From: Riptortus pedestris
Lineage: Eukaryota > Arthropoda > Insecta > Hemiptera > Alydidae
Length of the DNA stretch: 64,000 bases
NCBI GenBank assembly: GCA_019009955.1
Contig: CM032228.1
Span: forward strand, 260,173,001-260,237,000
Direction: 5' to 3'
Shown: in pieces, positions 1 through 10,593 of the stretch
How the letters are laid out: the number at the start of each line of letters is the position of its first letter
Numbering within the stretch: the first letter of the stretch is position 1
Made by a program: the position numbers and the translations under genes
The notes under the pieces: model-generated
The model's database searches: none
The model's input: only the letters and a program-made list of their open reading frames with translations
Told to the model about the DNA's origin: nothing

Positions 1-1262
1 TGTCCTCCAAATTGTCATATTTCCCGTAGACAAATAGACAATGAAATATCGCGAATTTTTATTTCAGGCCTCCCTTATAACCCCCACTCCCGTTCTAACC
101 TAAGAATTTTAATATAGCTTATAATCATGGAAGAATTAATGCTAATTGACATACCGAGTTTTTGTAAGTTCGGTTTACTCGTTAGCGCTCAATGAAATCG
201 TTGACTCCCGCTTTAGTTTATAGTGTATATCTCGTTTATACTTTGTTAAAAGACAAAAATTAATATGACAAAAGTTACTCTAAATAACAAAATAAACAAC
301 TTTTGTTATGTTCATATTTGCCGAAAATGCAATAAGAAACGAAATACCGCTATTTTTAAATTCAGGCCTTCCTTATAACCCCCACTCCTGCCCGTCCCAA
401 GAAATGTTAGTATGGCTTATTATAAGGAAGGCGTTAGTGCTAATTCACATACCGAATTTGGTTTAGTTCGGTTGAGTCATCTTTAATGGCCTAATTGTGG
501 CACTTCCCGCTATAATTTTTAGCTATAATAACATTTATACGTCCGTTAATAATCGCAAAAATGTACGGCATAACATCTAAGAGAGTGAACTGAAATTAAC
601 AAAATTAAACAAACTTGTTAGTTATACGGCATATTTGCCAAAAAAGCAATAGGAAAACGAAATATCGCTATATTTTAAATTCAGGCCCTCCCATATAACC
701 CCCACCTACCCTGTTGTTTGTCTTATTATAGTGAACTATTTTATAGCCAAAGTCGAAGTTTGGTTTAGTAATAGTCAATGCCACTGAATTTGTTGACACC
801 ACGCGAAAGTCTCGGTGCATAAAATATATATACTTCCGTTTACGTGCAGAAATGTCATCGTCAAACAAAAGTTAACAAACATTAACAATAGACAAACTCC
901 TTATGTTATGTGGCATATATGCCAAAAAAGCAAACCAACAAACAAACTATTTTTAATTTACAGGCACCTCCTTAAAACCCCCCACATCCGGTTATGGTGT
1001 CATATGCAGAATAATGATAATTAGCCTAAAGTCTAAGTTGGGCTATCAGTAGATAAATCACACTACCAAGTGAAAAATTCCGTTCAGGCCCGTATATTCG
1101 AAGTTAACAAACACATTTATATATATAAACTAGCTTCAATACAACAAACAAAGCAAAAACCAAACAGACACGCAAACGGAATTCAAAATGCAGTTAATAG
1201 TTGTTGTCTTGACATGCTGAGAAAAATGCAAAGTCAGACGATGGTTCAATTCTTTCATATTT
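1..1262 (-). mobile_element. Degenerate Helitron-like copy, 3' end outside window
   Basis: This is the oldest-looking member of the family that fills the window. It holds about three ~300-bp monomers (cytosine-rich 'ATAACCCCCAC' boxes near 80, 375 and 700). The 5' tail is degenerate: an AACAAACAAAC-like run and a CAGACACG motif near 1140-1175, then a decayed stretch ending near 1262. Many small indels distinguish it from the better copies downstream. There are no credible coding regions; short open frames here are chance. Confidence 0.5.
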
Positions 1263-4200
1263 AGCAGATACCGCAGGGTCATCGCCCGGAGAACTTCCAT
1301 TTGACTGAATGGTGATGGTATTTATTAGCAGGCTTTACATTGCACTATTTTTGGACATTTACCCGTCACAGTGTTTAGGATTGATACCCTTCTTTGCCGT
1401 GGATTTGCTAATAATGAGAATTATTTGTTCGATAAGAGAATCTTCACAGTCTTCGTTACTTTTTATATTTTCCCCGTCTGTTATACATGTATAAATGATG
1501 ATGAATTTTTTATTTCAGCCTCCCTTTTTAAAAAACCCCCCTCTTTTCTCCCGTTTCGCAACCTAAAAATTTTAATATAACATATAATCCATGGAAAGAA
1601 TTAATTGCTAATTGACAATACCGATTTTTGTTAAGTTCGTTTCAGGCCAGTTACTTGCCACGCTAAAGTTTTTAACGGTTATAACTCATTATGTACTTAG
1701 GTATATGTCGGATCAAAAGCGGGGTATATAACAAAAGTTACTTCCATAAATAACACAATAAACAACTTTTTGTTAATGTTCTCTTATATTTTGCGGAAAA
1801 CCAATAGGAAAACGAAATATCGCTATTTTTAATTTCAGGGCTTCCCTTATAACCCACACTCCTGCCCGTCCATAGAAATGTTGGTATGGCTTATTATAAT
1901 GAAGCGACCTCACAAGCTAATACACATACCGAGGTTTTTATTTAGTTCGGTTGAGTCTTTTTTGGCAAATAATATTGTTGACTCCCACTATAATTTTTAG
2001 CGTATAACTCATTTAAACTTCGGTATGCGACAAAAGTGTATATAACAAAAGTTACTCTAAATAACAAAATAAACTACTTTTGTTATGTGCATAATTGCCG
2101 AAAAACCAATAGAAAACGAAATATCGCTATTTTTAATTTCAGGCTTCCCTTATAACCCCCACTCCTTTTCGTCTCAGAGAAAATTAATATAGCCTAAAGT
2201 CTAAGATGGGTTAGTAGTAATATACATACCAAGTTTCATAAAATTCATACTTATCTTAACTTATATTTATAGAAAAGTATGAATAACAAATGTTACTCTA
2301 AATTACAAAATAAACAACTTTTGTTCTGTTCATATTTGCCGAAAACCTAATAGGAATCGAAATATCGCTATTTTTAATTATTCCTATATTATCGCTATTT
2401 CTAATTATTCCGCTATTTTGGATGGTAATGGTATTTTTTTTGGCAAGGCTTTACTTTGCACAATATTTTGACATTTTCCGTCCCAGTTAATACCAGTCGT
2501 TTCTGTGGATTTGTTAATAATAAAATTAATTTTTTATGTAAGACTTCACAGTCCTCCATATTGTCATATTTCCCGTTTCCTGTGCATTATGCATAGATTT
2601 AAATTATTAAGGACAAAATATGAACATACATTTGAATTAATTTTTCCAGGTGAGGTACCTGGTAGATCATATTGAAAATAATTTTCCAGCAAATTTCTCT
2701 AAATAACAAAATAAACAACTTTTGTTATGTGGATATTTGCCGAAACATCACTATTTTTATTTTCAGGCCTCCCTTATAACCCCCACTCCTGCCCGTCCCT
2801 AGAAATGTTAGTATGGCTTATTATAAGGAATGCGTTAGTGCTAATACACATACGGAGTGTTTTATTTAGTTCGGTTGAGTCTTTGGTGACAAATAAAATT
2901 GTTAACTCCCGCAGTAGTTTTTAATGTATAACTCATTTATACGTAAGTATACGACAAAAGTGTATATGACACAAGTTACTCCAAATAACAAAATAAACAA
3001 CTTTTGTTATGTGCATTATTGCCGAAAATGCAATAGGAAACGAAGTATTGCTATTTTTAATTTCAGCCCTCCCTTATCACTCCCACTCCAGTTCATCTCA
3101 AAGAATATTAACATAGCCTAAAGTCTAAGTTGGGTTAGTAGTAATATACATACCAAGTTTTATAAAATTCGGTTCAGCTGTTTTTGCGTGAAAAGGTAAC
3201 AAACAAACAAATAAACAAACAAACAGACACCAAAGAAACAAAATGCATTAGTCCCCAATAAAATTGTTGGCTCCCGCTAAAGTTTAACGTATAACTCATT
3301 TATACTTAGGTATACGACAAAAGTGTATATAACAAAAGTTACTCCAAATAACAAAATAAACAACTATTGTTATGTTTATATTTCCGGAAAAACCAATAGA
3401 AAACGAAATATCGCTATTTTTAATTTCAGGCTTCCCTTATAACCCCCACTCCTGCCCATCCATAGAAATGTTGGTATGGCTTATTATAATGAAGGCCTCA
3501 CTGCTAATACACATACCGAGTTTTATTTATTTCGGTTGAGTCTTTTTTGGCAAATAATATTGTTGACGCTCGCTATAATTTTTAGCGTATATCTCTTTTA
3601 TAATTCGGTATACGAAAAAAGTGTATGTAACAGCTGAGTTAAGAAAGAGGGAGTGAGAGAGGTTTTAGATTACAGGAAGGACTCCCCACCCCTCCCCGAC
3701 GCTCCAGGTTAACCAACAGAACATGACTGATTCCAACTCTCAATTCCGCTAACTTTACCTTATACGTATTCACATGCTATTTTCAATTCTAATTATGTAT
3801 GTTTAAATACTTTTGTTTTTTGTGAATTAATTTATTTTTTAAACACATTAAAGGAAGAAATTACTTACTTCCGATTAATTAATGTTCCGGTAAAAGACAG
3901 AGGAAGGGGGGGGGGGTAATATACTTTGCTCCTCATGAAACAGTTACTTGTTTTTAAAATGCTTCATATACTTGAAATGTTCTTGTTTATCGTCATAATA
4001 TATCATGGTGAGGTAAAATTAAATTAAAAGATTGAATGGTATAACTTATTCAAAAATTGGAATGAATTGCAGGCTACAATATTGATATTTTTAATACGAC
4101 CAAGATATATATTAAGTTACTCTAAATAACAATGGAACAGTTTTTGTTATGAGCATTTTTGTTAATATAGCTTATAATTTAGTAGCAGTTGGTGCAAAGT

Positions 4201-4940
4201 CAGATGTTCAGTTGACTGCGCCTAACTAAGGTTTTTAGCGTATATCTCGTTTATACTTTGTTATAAGACAAAAGTGAATATAACAAAAGTTACTCTAAAT
4301 AACACAACAATCAACTTTTGTTATATACACATTTTCCGAAAAACCAATAGGAAACGAAATATCGCTATTTTTAATTTCAGGGCTCCCTTATAACCCCCAC
4401 TCCTGCCCGTCCCTAGAAATGTTAGTATGGCTTATTATAAGGAAGGCGTAGGTACTAACTCACATACCGAGTTTGGTTTAGTTCGGTTGAGTTTTTTGTT
4501 GCAAATAAAATTGTTGACTTCGGCAGTAGTTTTTAACTTATAACTCATTTATACTTAGGTATACGACAAAAGTGTACATAACAAAAGTTACTCTAAATTA
4601 TAAAATAAATAACTTCTGTTATGTGCATATTTGCCGAAAAACCAATAGGAAACGAAATATTGCTATTTTTAATTTCAGACCTCCCTTATAACCCCCACTC
4701 CTGTTCGTCTCAGAGAATATTACTATAGCCTAAAGTCTAAGTTGGGCTAGTAGTAATATACATACCAAGTTTCATAAAATTCGGTTCAGCCGTTTATGCG
4801 TGAAAAGGTAACAAACAAACAAACAAACAAACAGACACGAAAGAAACAAAATGCAGTTATGGTGTCTATGACATGTGAAACGAAAAGTTATCGTGAAAAT
4901 TCGCGAAAAAAATCAATGTACAGACAGAGGTTACAATTTT
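1263..4940 (-). mobile_element. Long Helitron-like non-autonomous element
   Basis: The left (3') end is decayed but recognisable near 1263-1310 (AGCAGATACC...ATGGTGATGG). The right (5') end is clear at 4765-4940: GTTCAGCCGTTTATGCGTG, an AACA run, CAGACACGAAAGAAAC and ACAGACAGAGGTTACAATTT. Between them lie about eight ~300-bp monomers. A second 5'-tail motif at 3170-3240 runs directly into another monomer, so the unit is probably two or more copies fused by recombination. A non-monomer segment lies at about 3622-4110. No transposase (Rep/helicase) is encoded. Confidence 0.55.
3622..4110. other. Non-monomer segment inside Helitron-like copy
   Basis: This stretch interrupts the monomer pattern. 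It contains a run of 12 G near 3907, a nearby ATATACTTTGCTCCTCATGA and an ACAGTTACTT. Similar words in the same order flank the G/C run of the inverted pair near 49600 and 52090. It looks like an older, diverged relative of the unique core of that longer Helitron subfamily. No open frame is convincing. Confidence 0.4.
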
Positions 4941-4949
4941 ATATATATA

Positions 4950-5961
4950 CTAGCTCAGATACCCGGCTCCGCCCGGGAATTCATTTGAGGCTGAAAGGTG
5001 ATGGTATTTTTTAGCAGGCTTTACATTGCATAATATTTTGACATTTACCCGTCCCAGTGTTTAGGATTGACACCGGTCGTTGCCGTGGATTTGCTAATAA
5101 TAGAATTGTTTGTTCGATAAGGCTTCACTGTCTTCAATATTTTTATATTTCCCGTCTCTTATACATGTAAATATATTGAATTTTTATACCGAGTTTGGTT
5201 TAGTTCAGTTGAGTTTTTTGTTGCAAATAAAATTGTTGACTTCGGCAGTAGTTTTTAACTTATAACTCATTTATACTTAGGTATACGACAAAAGTGTATA
5301 TAACAAAAGTTACTCCAAATAACAAAATAAACAACTTATGTTATGCTTATATTTGCGGAAAAACCAATAGGAAACGAAATATCGCTATTTTTAATTTCAG
5401 GCTTCCCCCTATAACCCCCACTCCTGCCCGTCCATAGAAATTTTGGTATGGCTTATTATAATGAAGGCGTCACTGCTAATACACATACCGAGTTTTATTT
5501 AGTTCGGTTGAGTCTTTATTGGCAAATAATATTGTGGACTCCCGCTATAATTTTTAGCGTATAACGCATTTAAACTTTGGTATACGACAAAAGTATATAT
5601 AACAAAAGTTACTCTAAATAACAAAATAAACAACTTTTGTTATGTGCATATTTGCTGAAAAAGCAATAGGAAACGAAATATCGCTATTTTTAATTTCAGG
5701 CCTCCCTTATAACCCCCACTCCTGTTCCTTTTAGAGAATATTAATATAGCCTAAAGTCTAAGTTGGGCTAGTAGTAATATACATATTAAGTTTCATAAAA
5801 TTCGGTTTAGCCGTTTATGCGTGAAAAGGTAACAAACAAACAAACAAACAAACAAACAAACTGACACGAAAGAAACAAGAAGCAGTTATGGTGTCTATGA
5901 CATGAGAAACGAAAACTTAGCGTGAAATCTCGCGAAAAAAAATAATCTACACACAGAGGTT

Positions 5962-5965
<4 letters not shown>
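4950..5965 (-). mobile_element. Helitron-like element, complete ends
   Basis: Read on the minus strand, the 3' end is a short hairpin (CCGGG...CCCGG arms; one base is changed in the loop/stem here) followed by TATCTGAG and CTAG, with T next to it. This matches the Helitron rule of a 3' hairpin a few bases before CTRR and an A/T target. The 5' end near 5800-5965 has the GTTTGTTTG run and CTCTGTGTGTAG tail. It holds two to three ~300-bp monomers and no coding capacity. Confidence 0.6.

Positions 5966-6020
<55 letters not shown>
5964..6020. repeat. (TA)n microsatellite between Helitron copies
   Basis: About 57 bases of pure TA join the 5' end of one Helitron-like copy to the 3' end of the next. 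The same arrangement recurs through the window, so TA tracts are either the preferred landing site or an expandable 5' terminus of the family. Confidence 0.9.
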
Positions 6021-6021
<1 letters not shown>

Positions 6022-7550
6022 TAGCTCAGAAACCCGGCTTCGCTCGGGAATTCATTTGAGGCTGAATGGTGATGGTATATTTTTGGCAAGGCTTTACTTT
6101 GCACAATATTTTGACATTTACCCGTTCCAGTGTTTAGGGTTAATACCCGTTGTTGATATTTGTTAATAATAAAATTATTTTTTTTATGTAAGACTTCACT
6201 GTCCTGCATATTGTCATATTTCCCGTCTCCTGTGCATTATGCATAGATTTGAATTATTAAGGACAATATTTTGACATACATTTGAATTAATTTATTCAGG
6301 TGAGGTACCTGGTAGTTCATATTGAAAAGAAGTGTTTTGCAAATTTCTCTAAATAACAAAATAAATAACTTTTGTTATGTGCATATTTGCCGAAACCCCA
6401 ATAGGAAATCATTATTATTAATTTCAGGCCTCCCTTATAACCCCCACTCCTGCCCGTCCCTAGAAATGTTAGTATGGCTTATTATAAGGAAGGCGTTAGT
6501 GCTAATACACATACTGAGTGTTTTATTTAGTTCGGTTGAGTCTTTTGTGCCAAATAAAATTGTTGTCTCCCGCTATAATTTTTAGCGTATAACGCCTTTA
6601 TATTTCGGTATACTATGATAGTGTATATAAAAAAAAAGTCTTTCTAAATAACAAAATAAACAACTTTTGATATGTGCATATTTGCCGAAAATGCAATAGG
6701 AATCGAAATATCACTATTATTAATTCCAGGCCTTCCTAATAACCCCCACTCCCTCCCGTCCCTAGAAATGTTAGTATAGCTTATTATAATGAAGGCGTTA
6801 GTACTAATTCACATACCGAGTTTGGTTTAATTCGGTTGAGTCTTTAGTGCCAAATAAAATTGTGGACTCATGCTTTAGTTTATAGAGAATAACTCATTTA
6901 TGCTTCCGTATACGGCAAAAGTGCATATAACAAAAGTTACTCTAAATAACAAAATAAACAACTTTTGTTATGTGCATATTTGCTGAAAAAGCAATAGGAA
7001 ACGAAATATCGCTATTTTTAATTTCAGGCCTCCCTTATAACCCCCACTCCTGCCCGTCCCTAGAAATGTTAGTATGGCTTATTATAAGGAAATCGTTAGT
7101 TTTAATTCATATAGCGAGTTTGGTTTAGTTCGGTTGAGTCTTTTGTGCCAAATAAAATTGTGGACTCCCGCTATAGTTTTTAGCAAATAACTCATTTATA
7201 CTTCCGTATACGGCAAAAGTGCATATAACAAAAGTTACTCTAAATAACAAAATAAACAACTTTTTTTATGTGCATATTTGCAGAAAAAGCAATAGGAAAC
7301 GAAATATCGCTATTTTTAATTTCACTCCTCCCTTATAACCCCCACTCCTGTTCGTCTTAGAGTATATTAATATAGCCTAAAGTCTAAGTTGGGCTAGTAG
7401 TAATATACATACCAAGTTTCATAAAATTCGGTTCAGCCGTTTAGGCGTGAAAAGGTAACAAACAAACAAACAAATAAACAAACAAACAAACTGACACGAA
7501 AGAAACAAGAAGCAGTTATGGTGTCTATGACATGTGAAACGAAAAGTTAT
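6021..7550 (-). mobile_element. Helitron-like element, 5' end clipped
   Basis: The 3' end is at 6021 (CTAGCTCAGA followed by the CCCGG...CCGGG-type hairpin). About four ~300-bp monomers follow (C-rich boxes near 6430, 6730, 7030 and 7330). The 5' tail stops at AAAAGTTAT near 7550, missing the last ~60 bases seen in other copies, and runs into a short TA tract. It is head-to-head with the next copy. Confidence 0.6.
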
Positions 7551-7560
7551 ATATATATAT

Positions 7561-8280
7561 ATATATAAAATTGTAACCTCTGTCTGTACATTGATTTTTT
7601 TCCCGAAATTTCACGATAACTTTTCGTTTCACATGTCATAGACACCATAAATGCATTTTGTTTCTTTGGTGTCTGTTTGTTTGTTTGTTACCTTTTCATG
7701 CATAAACGGCTGAACCGAATTTTATGAAACTTGGTATGCATATTACTACTAACCCAACTTAGACGTTAGGCTATGTTAATATTCTCTGAGACAAACAGGA
7801 ATGGGGGTTATAAGAGAGGGCTGAAATAAAAAATAGCAATATTTCGTTTCCTAATGCATTTCCGGCAATTATGCACATAACAAAAGTTTTTTATTTTGTT
7901 ATTTGGAGTTACTTTTGTTATATACACTTTTGTCGTATGCCTAAGAATAAATGAGTTATACGTTAAAAACTACTGCGGAAGTCAACAATTTTATTTGGCA
8001 CAAAAAAATCTTTTTATTCTTTTTAATATTAACTACCTTAATAATTTAAATCTATGCATAATGCACAGGGAACGGGAAATATGACAATATGGAGGACAGC
8101 GAAGTCTTACATAAAAAATTAATTTTATTATTAACAAATCCACACATACGACGGGTATTAACCCTAAACACTGGGAAGGGTAAATGTCAAATTAATGTGC
8201 AAAGTAAAGCCCTGCAAAAAAAATACCATTACCATCCACCCTCAATTGAATTCCCGAGCGAAGCCGGGTATCTGAGCTAG
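7561..8280 (+). mobile_element. Short Helitron-like element with both ends
   Basis: The 5' end AAAATTGTAACCTCTG is at 7567 and the 3' end at 8280: CCCGAGCGAAGCCGGG, TATCTGAG, CTAG, then T. The first arm of the hairpin has one change. It holds a single monomer plus the 5' and 3' terminal domains (~720 bp), which makes it the minimal form of the family in this window. Open frames inside are not genes. Confidence 0.65.
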
Positions 8281-8290
8281 TATATATATA

Positions 8291-8578
8291 TGTCTGTTAA
8301 CGCTCTAGCGGTCGCAATTTTTGTTTGATCATTACGAAACTTGATATTTAACCGTTTTATGTAGAAAGACCGGACTAGAGGCAGGGGGTGTTTAGAGGGG
8401 GATTTTCGTAAATTGAAAATATTTCCGTTACTTTGCATCGGATTAACTGAATGATTTCTCATTACCATTTGTATTTCATCACGGTGGTGTTGTGTTACCA
8501 GTATGCAGATTTCTCTATTGTAAAACTTCACATGGGAAATCTGCTTAGTTTACGCAGCCCCTGCATGCCGGACTTTTT
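8291..8578 (-). mobile_element. Helentron-like element, 5' half only
   Basis: Runs from TGTCTGTTAACGCTCTAGCG to CCGGACTTTTT and matches the right-hand halves of the full copies at 43231 and 48035. It contains the inverted pair GCAGATTTC / GGAAATCTGC around 8514-8552. The other half (microsatellite and palindromic 3' end) is missing. Its outer end abuts the PolB fossil at 8579. It lacks the nested LINE scrap carried by the two full copies. Confidence 0.5.
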
Positions 8579-9425
8579 GGTCATCAGAATTATTAGAACA
8601 AAAAATGTATTGTGAAAAAAATGCAGCAGTTTGAATTGTACCTCCAAGTAAGCCATATGTAGAGTTTGAACATGTAGAGAGAACTCAACGAATACCATAT
8701 GTGGTCTCCTGTGATTTTGAAAGCCTTTTAAGACCTAAGGACCGTGTATAGGTCTTAAATACACGGGTGTCAACCAAATCCTGATCAACAGTATACATTA
8801 AAATATCAACTCCATGAACCAAAGAGCTTCTGCTGTTACTTAAAAATATCAGATGACCTTGGTCATCTAAAAACCGATTTACCTACCGAACCGTATCTTT
8901 ATAGAGGGAAAGACGCTGCTCGACATCTTATGTTATACCTAAAATGTCTTTGCAAACAAGTGTATGATATAAACAGCAAAAATGTTCCTATGCAACAATA
9001 GAAGAAAATGAGAATTTCCTATCAGCTACAAAATGTTTCAATGTGTGACAAAGACTTTGATGAGTCAGATGGTAATAAGCTAGGAGATAAGGTCCGTGAT
9101 CACAACCATTTTAAAGGTAAATACAGAGGCCCCGCTCAATCTAAATACAGTCTTAGATGTTAAAACCCCCATTTCCTCCCTGTATTATTCCATAATCTGA
9201 CAGGATATGATTCACATTACATAGTGAGGGAGTTGTGCTATGATGATAAAGGAAGGAAAAATATATAACTTTTAGTAAGAAAGTATGCAATAACTTTGAG
9301 CTCCGGTTTCTAGATACGTTCAGGTTTATGTCTAGTGGACTGAATGGCTTGGTAAAGAATTTACCCTAGTTACGAGAAATTCGTAAATTTTACCTCTGTC
9401 AAGTAGATATATTGAAGCTATAGAT
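8579..9425 (+). pseudogene. Viral-type DNA polymerase B fossil, exonuclease region
   Basis: Conceptual translation, with many stops and frameshifts, shows blocks typical of the protein-primed family B polymerases of Polintons and related viruses (DNA_pol_B_2). Near 8686 is YVVSCDFESLL, the Exo I box with the D-x-E pair. Near 9090 are VRDHNHFKGKYRG and LTGYDSHYIVREL, the HNH-like / Exo II neighbourhood. Near 9310 is a decayed block resembling the conserved 'F-M-S-S...L-x-K-x-L' segment. The N-terminus before the Exo box is truncated at a Helentron-like end. The palm domain is missing here; matching palm and C-terminal parts occur at 22461-24552, so the two are probably halves of one gene split by later insertions. 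It cannot encode a working polymerase. Confidence 0.75.
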
Positions 9426-9426
9426 A

Positions 9427-9560
<134 letters not shown>

Positions 9561-9569
9561 CTATCTATA

Positions 9570-9753
9570 TATTTGTCTGTTACCGCTCTAGCGGTCGCAA
9601 TTTTTGTTTGATCGGTACCAAACTCGATATTTAGTCGTTTTATGTAAAAAGAAAGATCAAGTTCGTTAACGGCTGAAATCGGACCAGTGGGAGGGGGGGG
9701 TTTAGAGGGGAGGAGTTTCGAAAATTCGAAATATCTCCGTTACTATACGTCGG
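9570..9753 (-). mobile_element. Helentron-like element, left part of split copy
   Basis: Begins at TTTGTCTGTTACCGCTCTAG after a (TA/TATC) tract and stops at ACTATACGTCGG. The sequence resumes after an almost identical ACTACACGTCGG at 22192-22203. The 12 bases (one mismatch) are the target duplication of the LINE at 9754-22191, which sits inside this element. Confidence 0.55.
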
Positions 9754-9759
9754 TCTCTC

Positions 9760-10140
9760 TCCCTCCCACCCCTCCCTTCCCCGCCGCTCGCGGCAAGTCT
9801 CCAAATCCCGTCTCCCCCTCTCCCTCCCTCCCCTCCCTTCCCCGCCGCTCGCGGCAAGTCTCCAACTCCCGTCTCCCCCTCTCCCTCCCACCCCTCCCTT
9901 CCCCGCCGCTCGCGGCAAGTCTCCAAATCCCGTCTCCCCCTCTCCCTCCCTCCCATCCCTTCCCCGCCGCTTGCGGCAAGTCTTCAACTCCCGTCTCCCC
10001 CTCTCCCTCCCACCCATCCCTTCCCCGCCGCTCGCGGCAAGTCTCCAACTCCCGTCTCCCCCCCTCCCTCCACCCATCCCTTCCCCGCCGCTCGCGGCAA
10101 GTCTCCAACTCCCGTCTCCCCCTCTCCCCCCGACCCTCCC
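9760..10140 (+). repeat. 61-bp GC-rich minisatellite in LINE ORF1
   Basis: Six copies of a 60-61-bp unit, each with GCCGCTCGCGGCAAGTCT (one copy reads GCCGCTTGC). Anchors are at 9783, 9844, 9905, 9966, 10027 and 10087. It is strongly C-rich on the plus strand in an otherwise AT-rich window. Because 61 is not a multiple of three, each reading frame rotates through the array, which explains the overlapping open frames on both strands; none is likely to be a separate gene. Its position corresponds to the 27-bp array in ORF1 of the related LINE at 39375-47428. Confidence 0.85.
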
Positions 10141-10302
10141 TCTAATACTCCTCCAAACTCTTCCTCAGGAACTATAGCCCCGCCAAAAGCGAATGTTCCT
10201 GAGAACTTTAAATCTCCGCCATTGCCGAGGCGGAATTCTTTTCGTCGAGAAAAAAACAAAAAGAAAAATGTAAAAGACGATGGTGATATGGACACAAACT
10301 AA
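10141..10302 (+). pseudogene. LINE ORF1 protein, C-terminal tail
   Basis: After the minisatellite one frame reads a proline-rich and then very basic tail (RREKNKKKNVKDDGDMDTN) and stops at 10300-10302. The second LINE of the window ends its ORF1 with a similar lysine-rich tail closing on SGDEMETV. ORF1 proteins of this group are gag-like nucleic-acid chaperones with CCHC knuckles. Those knuckles and the N-terminus are absent here through 5' truncation. Confidence 0.6.
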
Positions 10303-10593
10303 TTTAGTTCTAAATTATAATAATAATGATTCAAAAATTTCATTTAGACACGACATACACGAATACACTAAATACAAATATCGACGGAAACCCAAACACT
10401 ATAACACCAACAAAACAACTAAAAAAACATGTTACAACAAACACATCAATAAAATACATCTTACTCAGAAACAATAGCAACAATAAACTACAAACTACAA
10501 TAGATACAATAAACTACAAACTCAATATGTATGCAAATTACTTTATAAGAACAGTTGCTAACCATGTGAACAGAATACTAAATTTAAGATCCA
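10303..10593. other. LINE inter-ORF region, no gene seen
   Basis: A-rich spacer of ~290 bases between the ORF1 stop and the ORF2 start. The equivalent spacer in the second LINE is ~355 bases (44215-44568). Short open frames here are rich in Asn, Thr and Lys codons, as expected from A-rich DNA, and look non-coding. Confidence 0.6.

Noticed and set aside
7896..8531. Short open frames in Helitron monomers, also at 6322, 38822, 50453 and elsewhere
   Set aside because: They recur with the monomer, carry no domain and are interrupted in most copies; treated as chance.
9640..10295. Overlapping Arg/Gly- and Pro/Ser-rich open frames on both strands
   Set aside because: Produced by the 61-bp GC-rich minisatellite. 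The frame rotates through each unit, and only the short basic tail after the array matches the related LINE.
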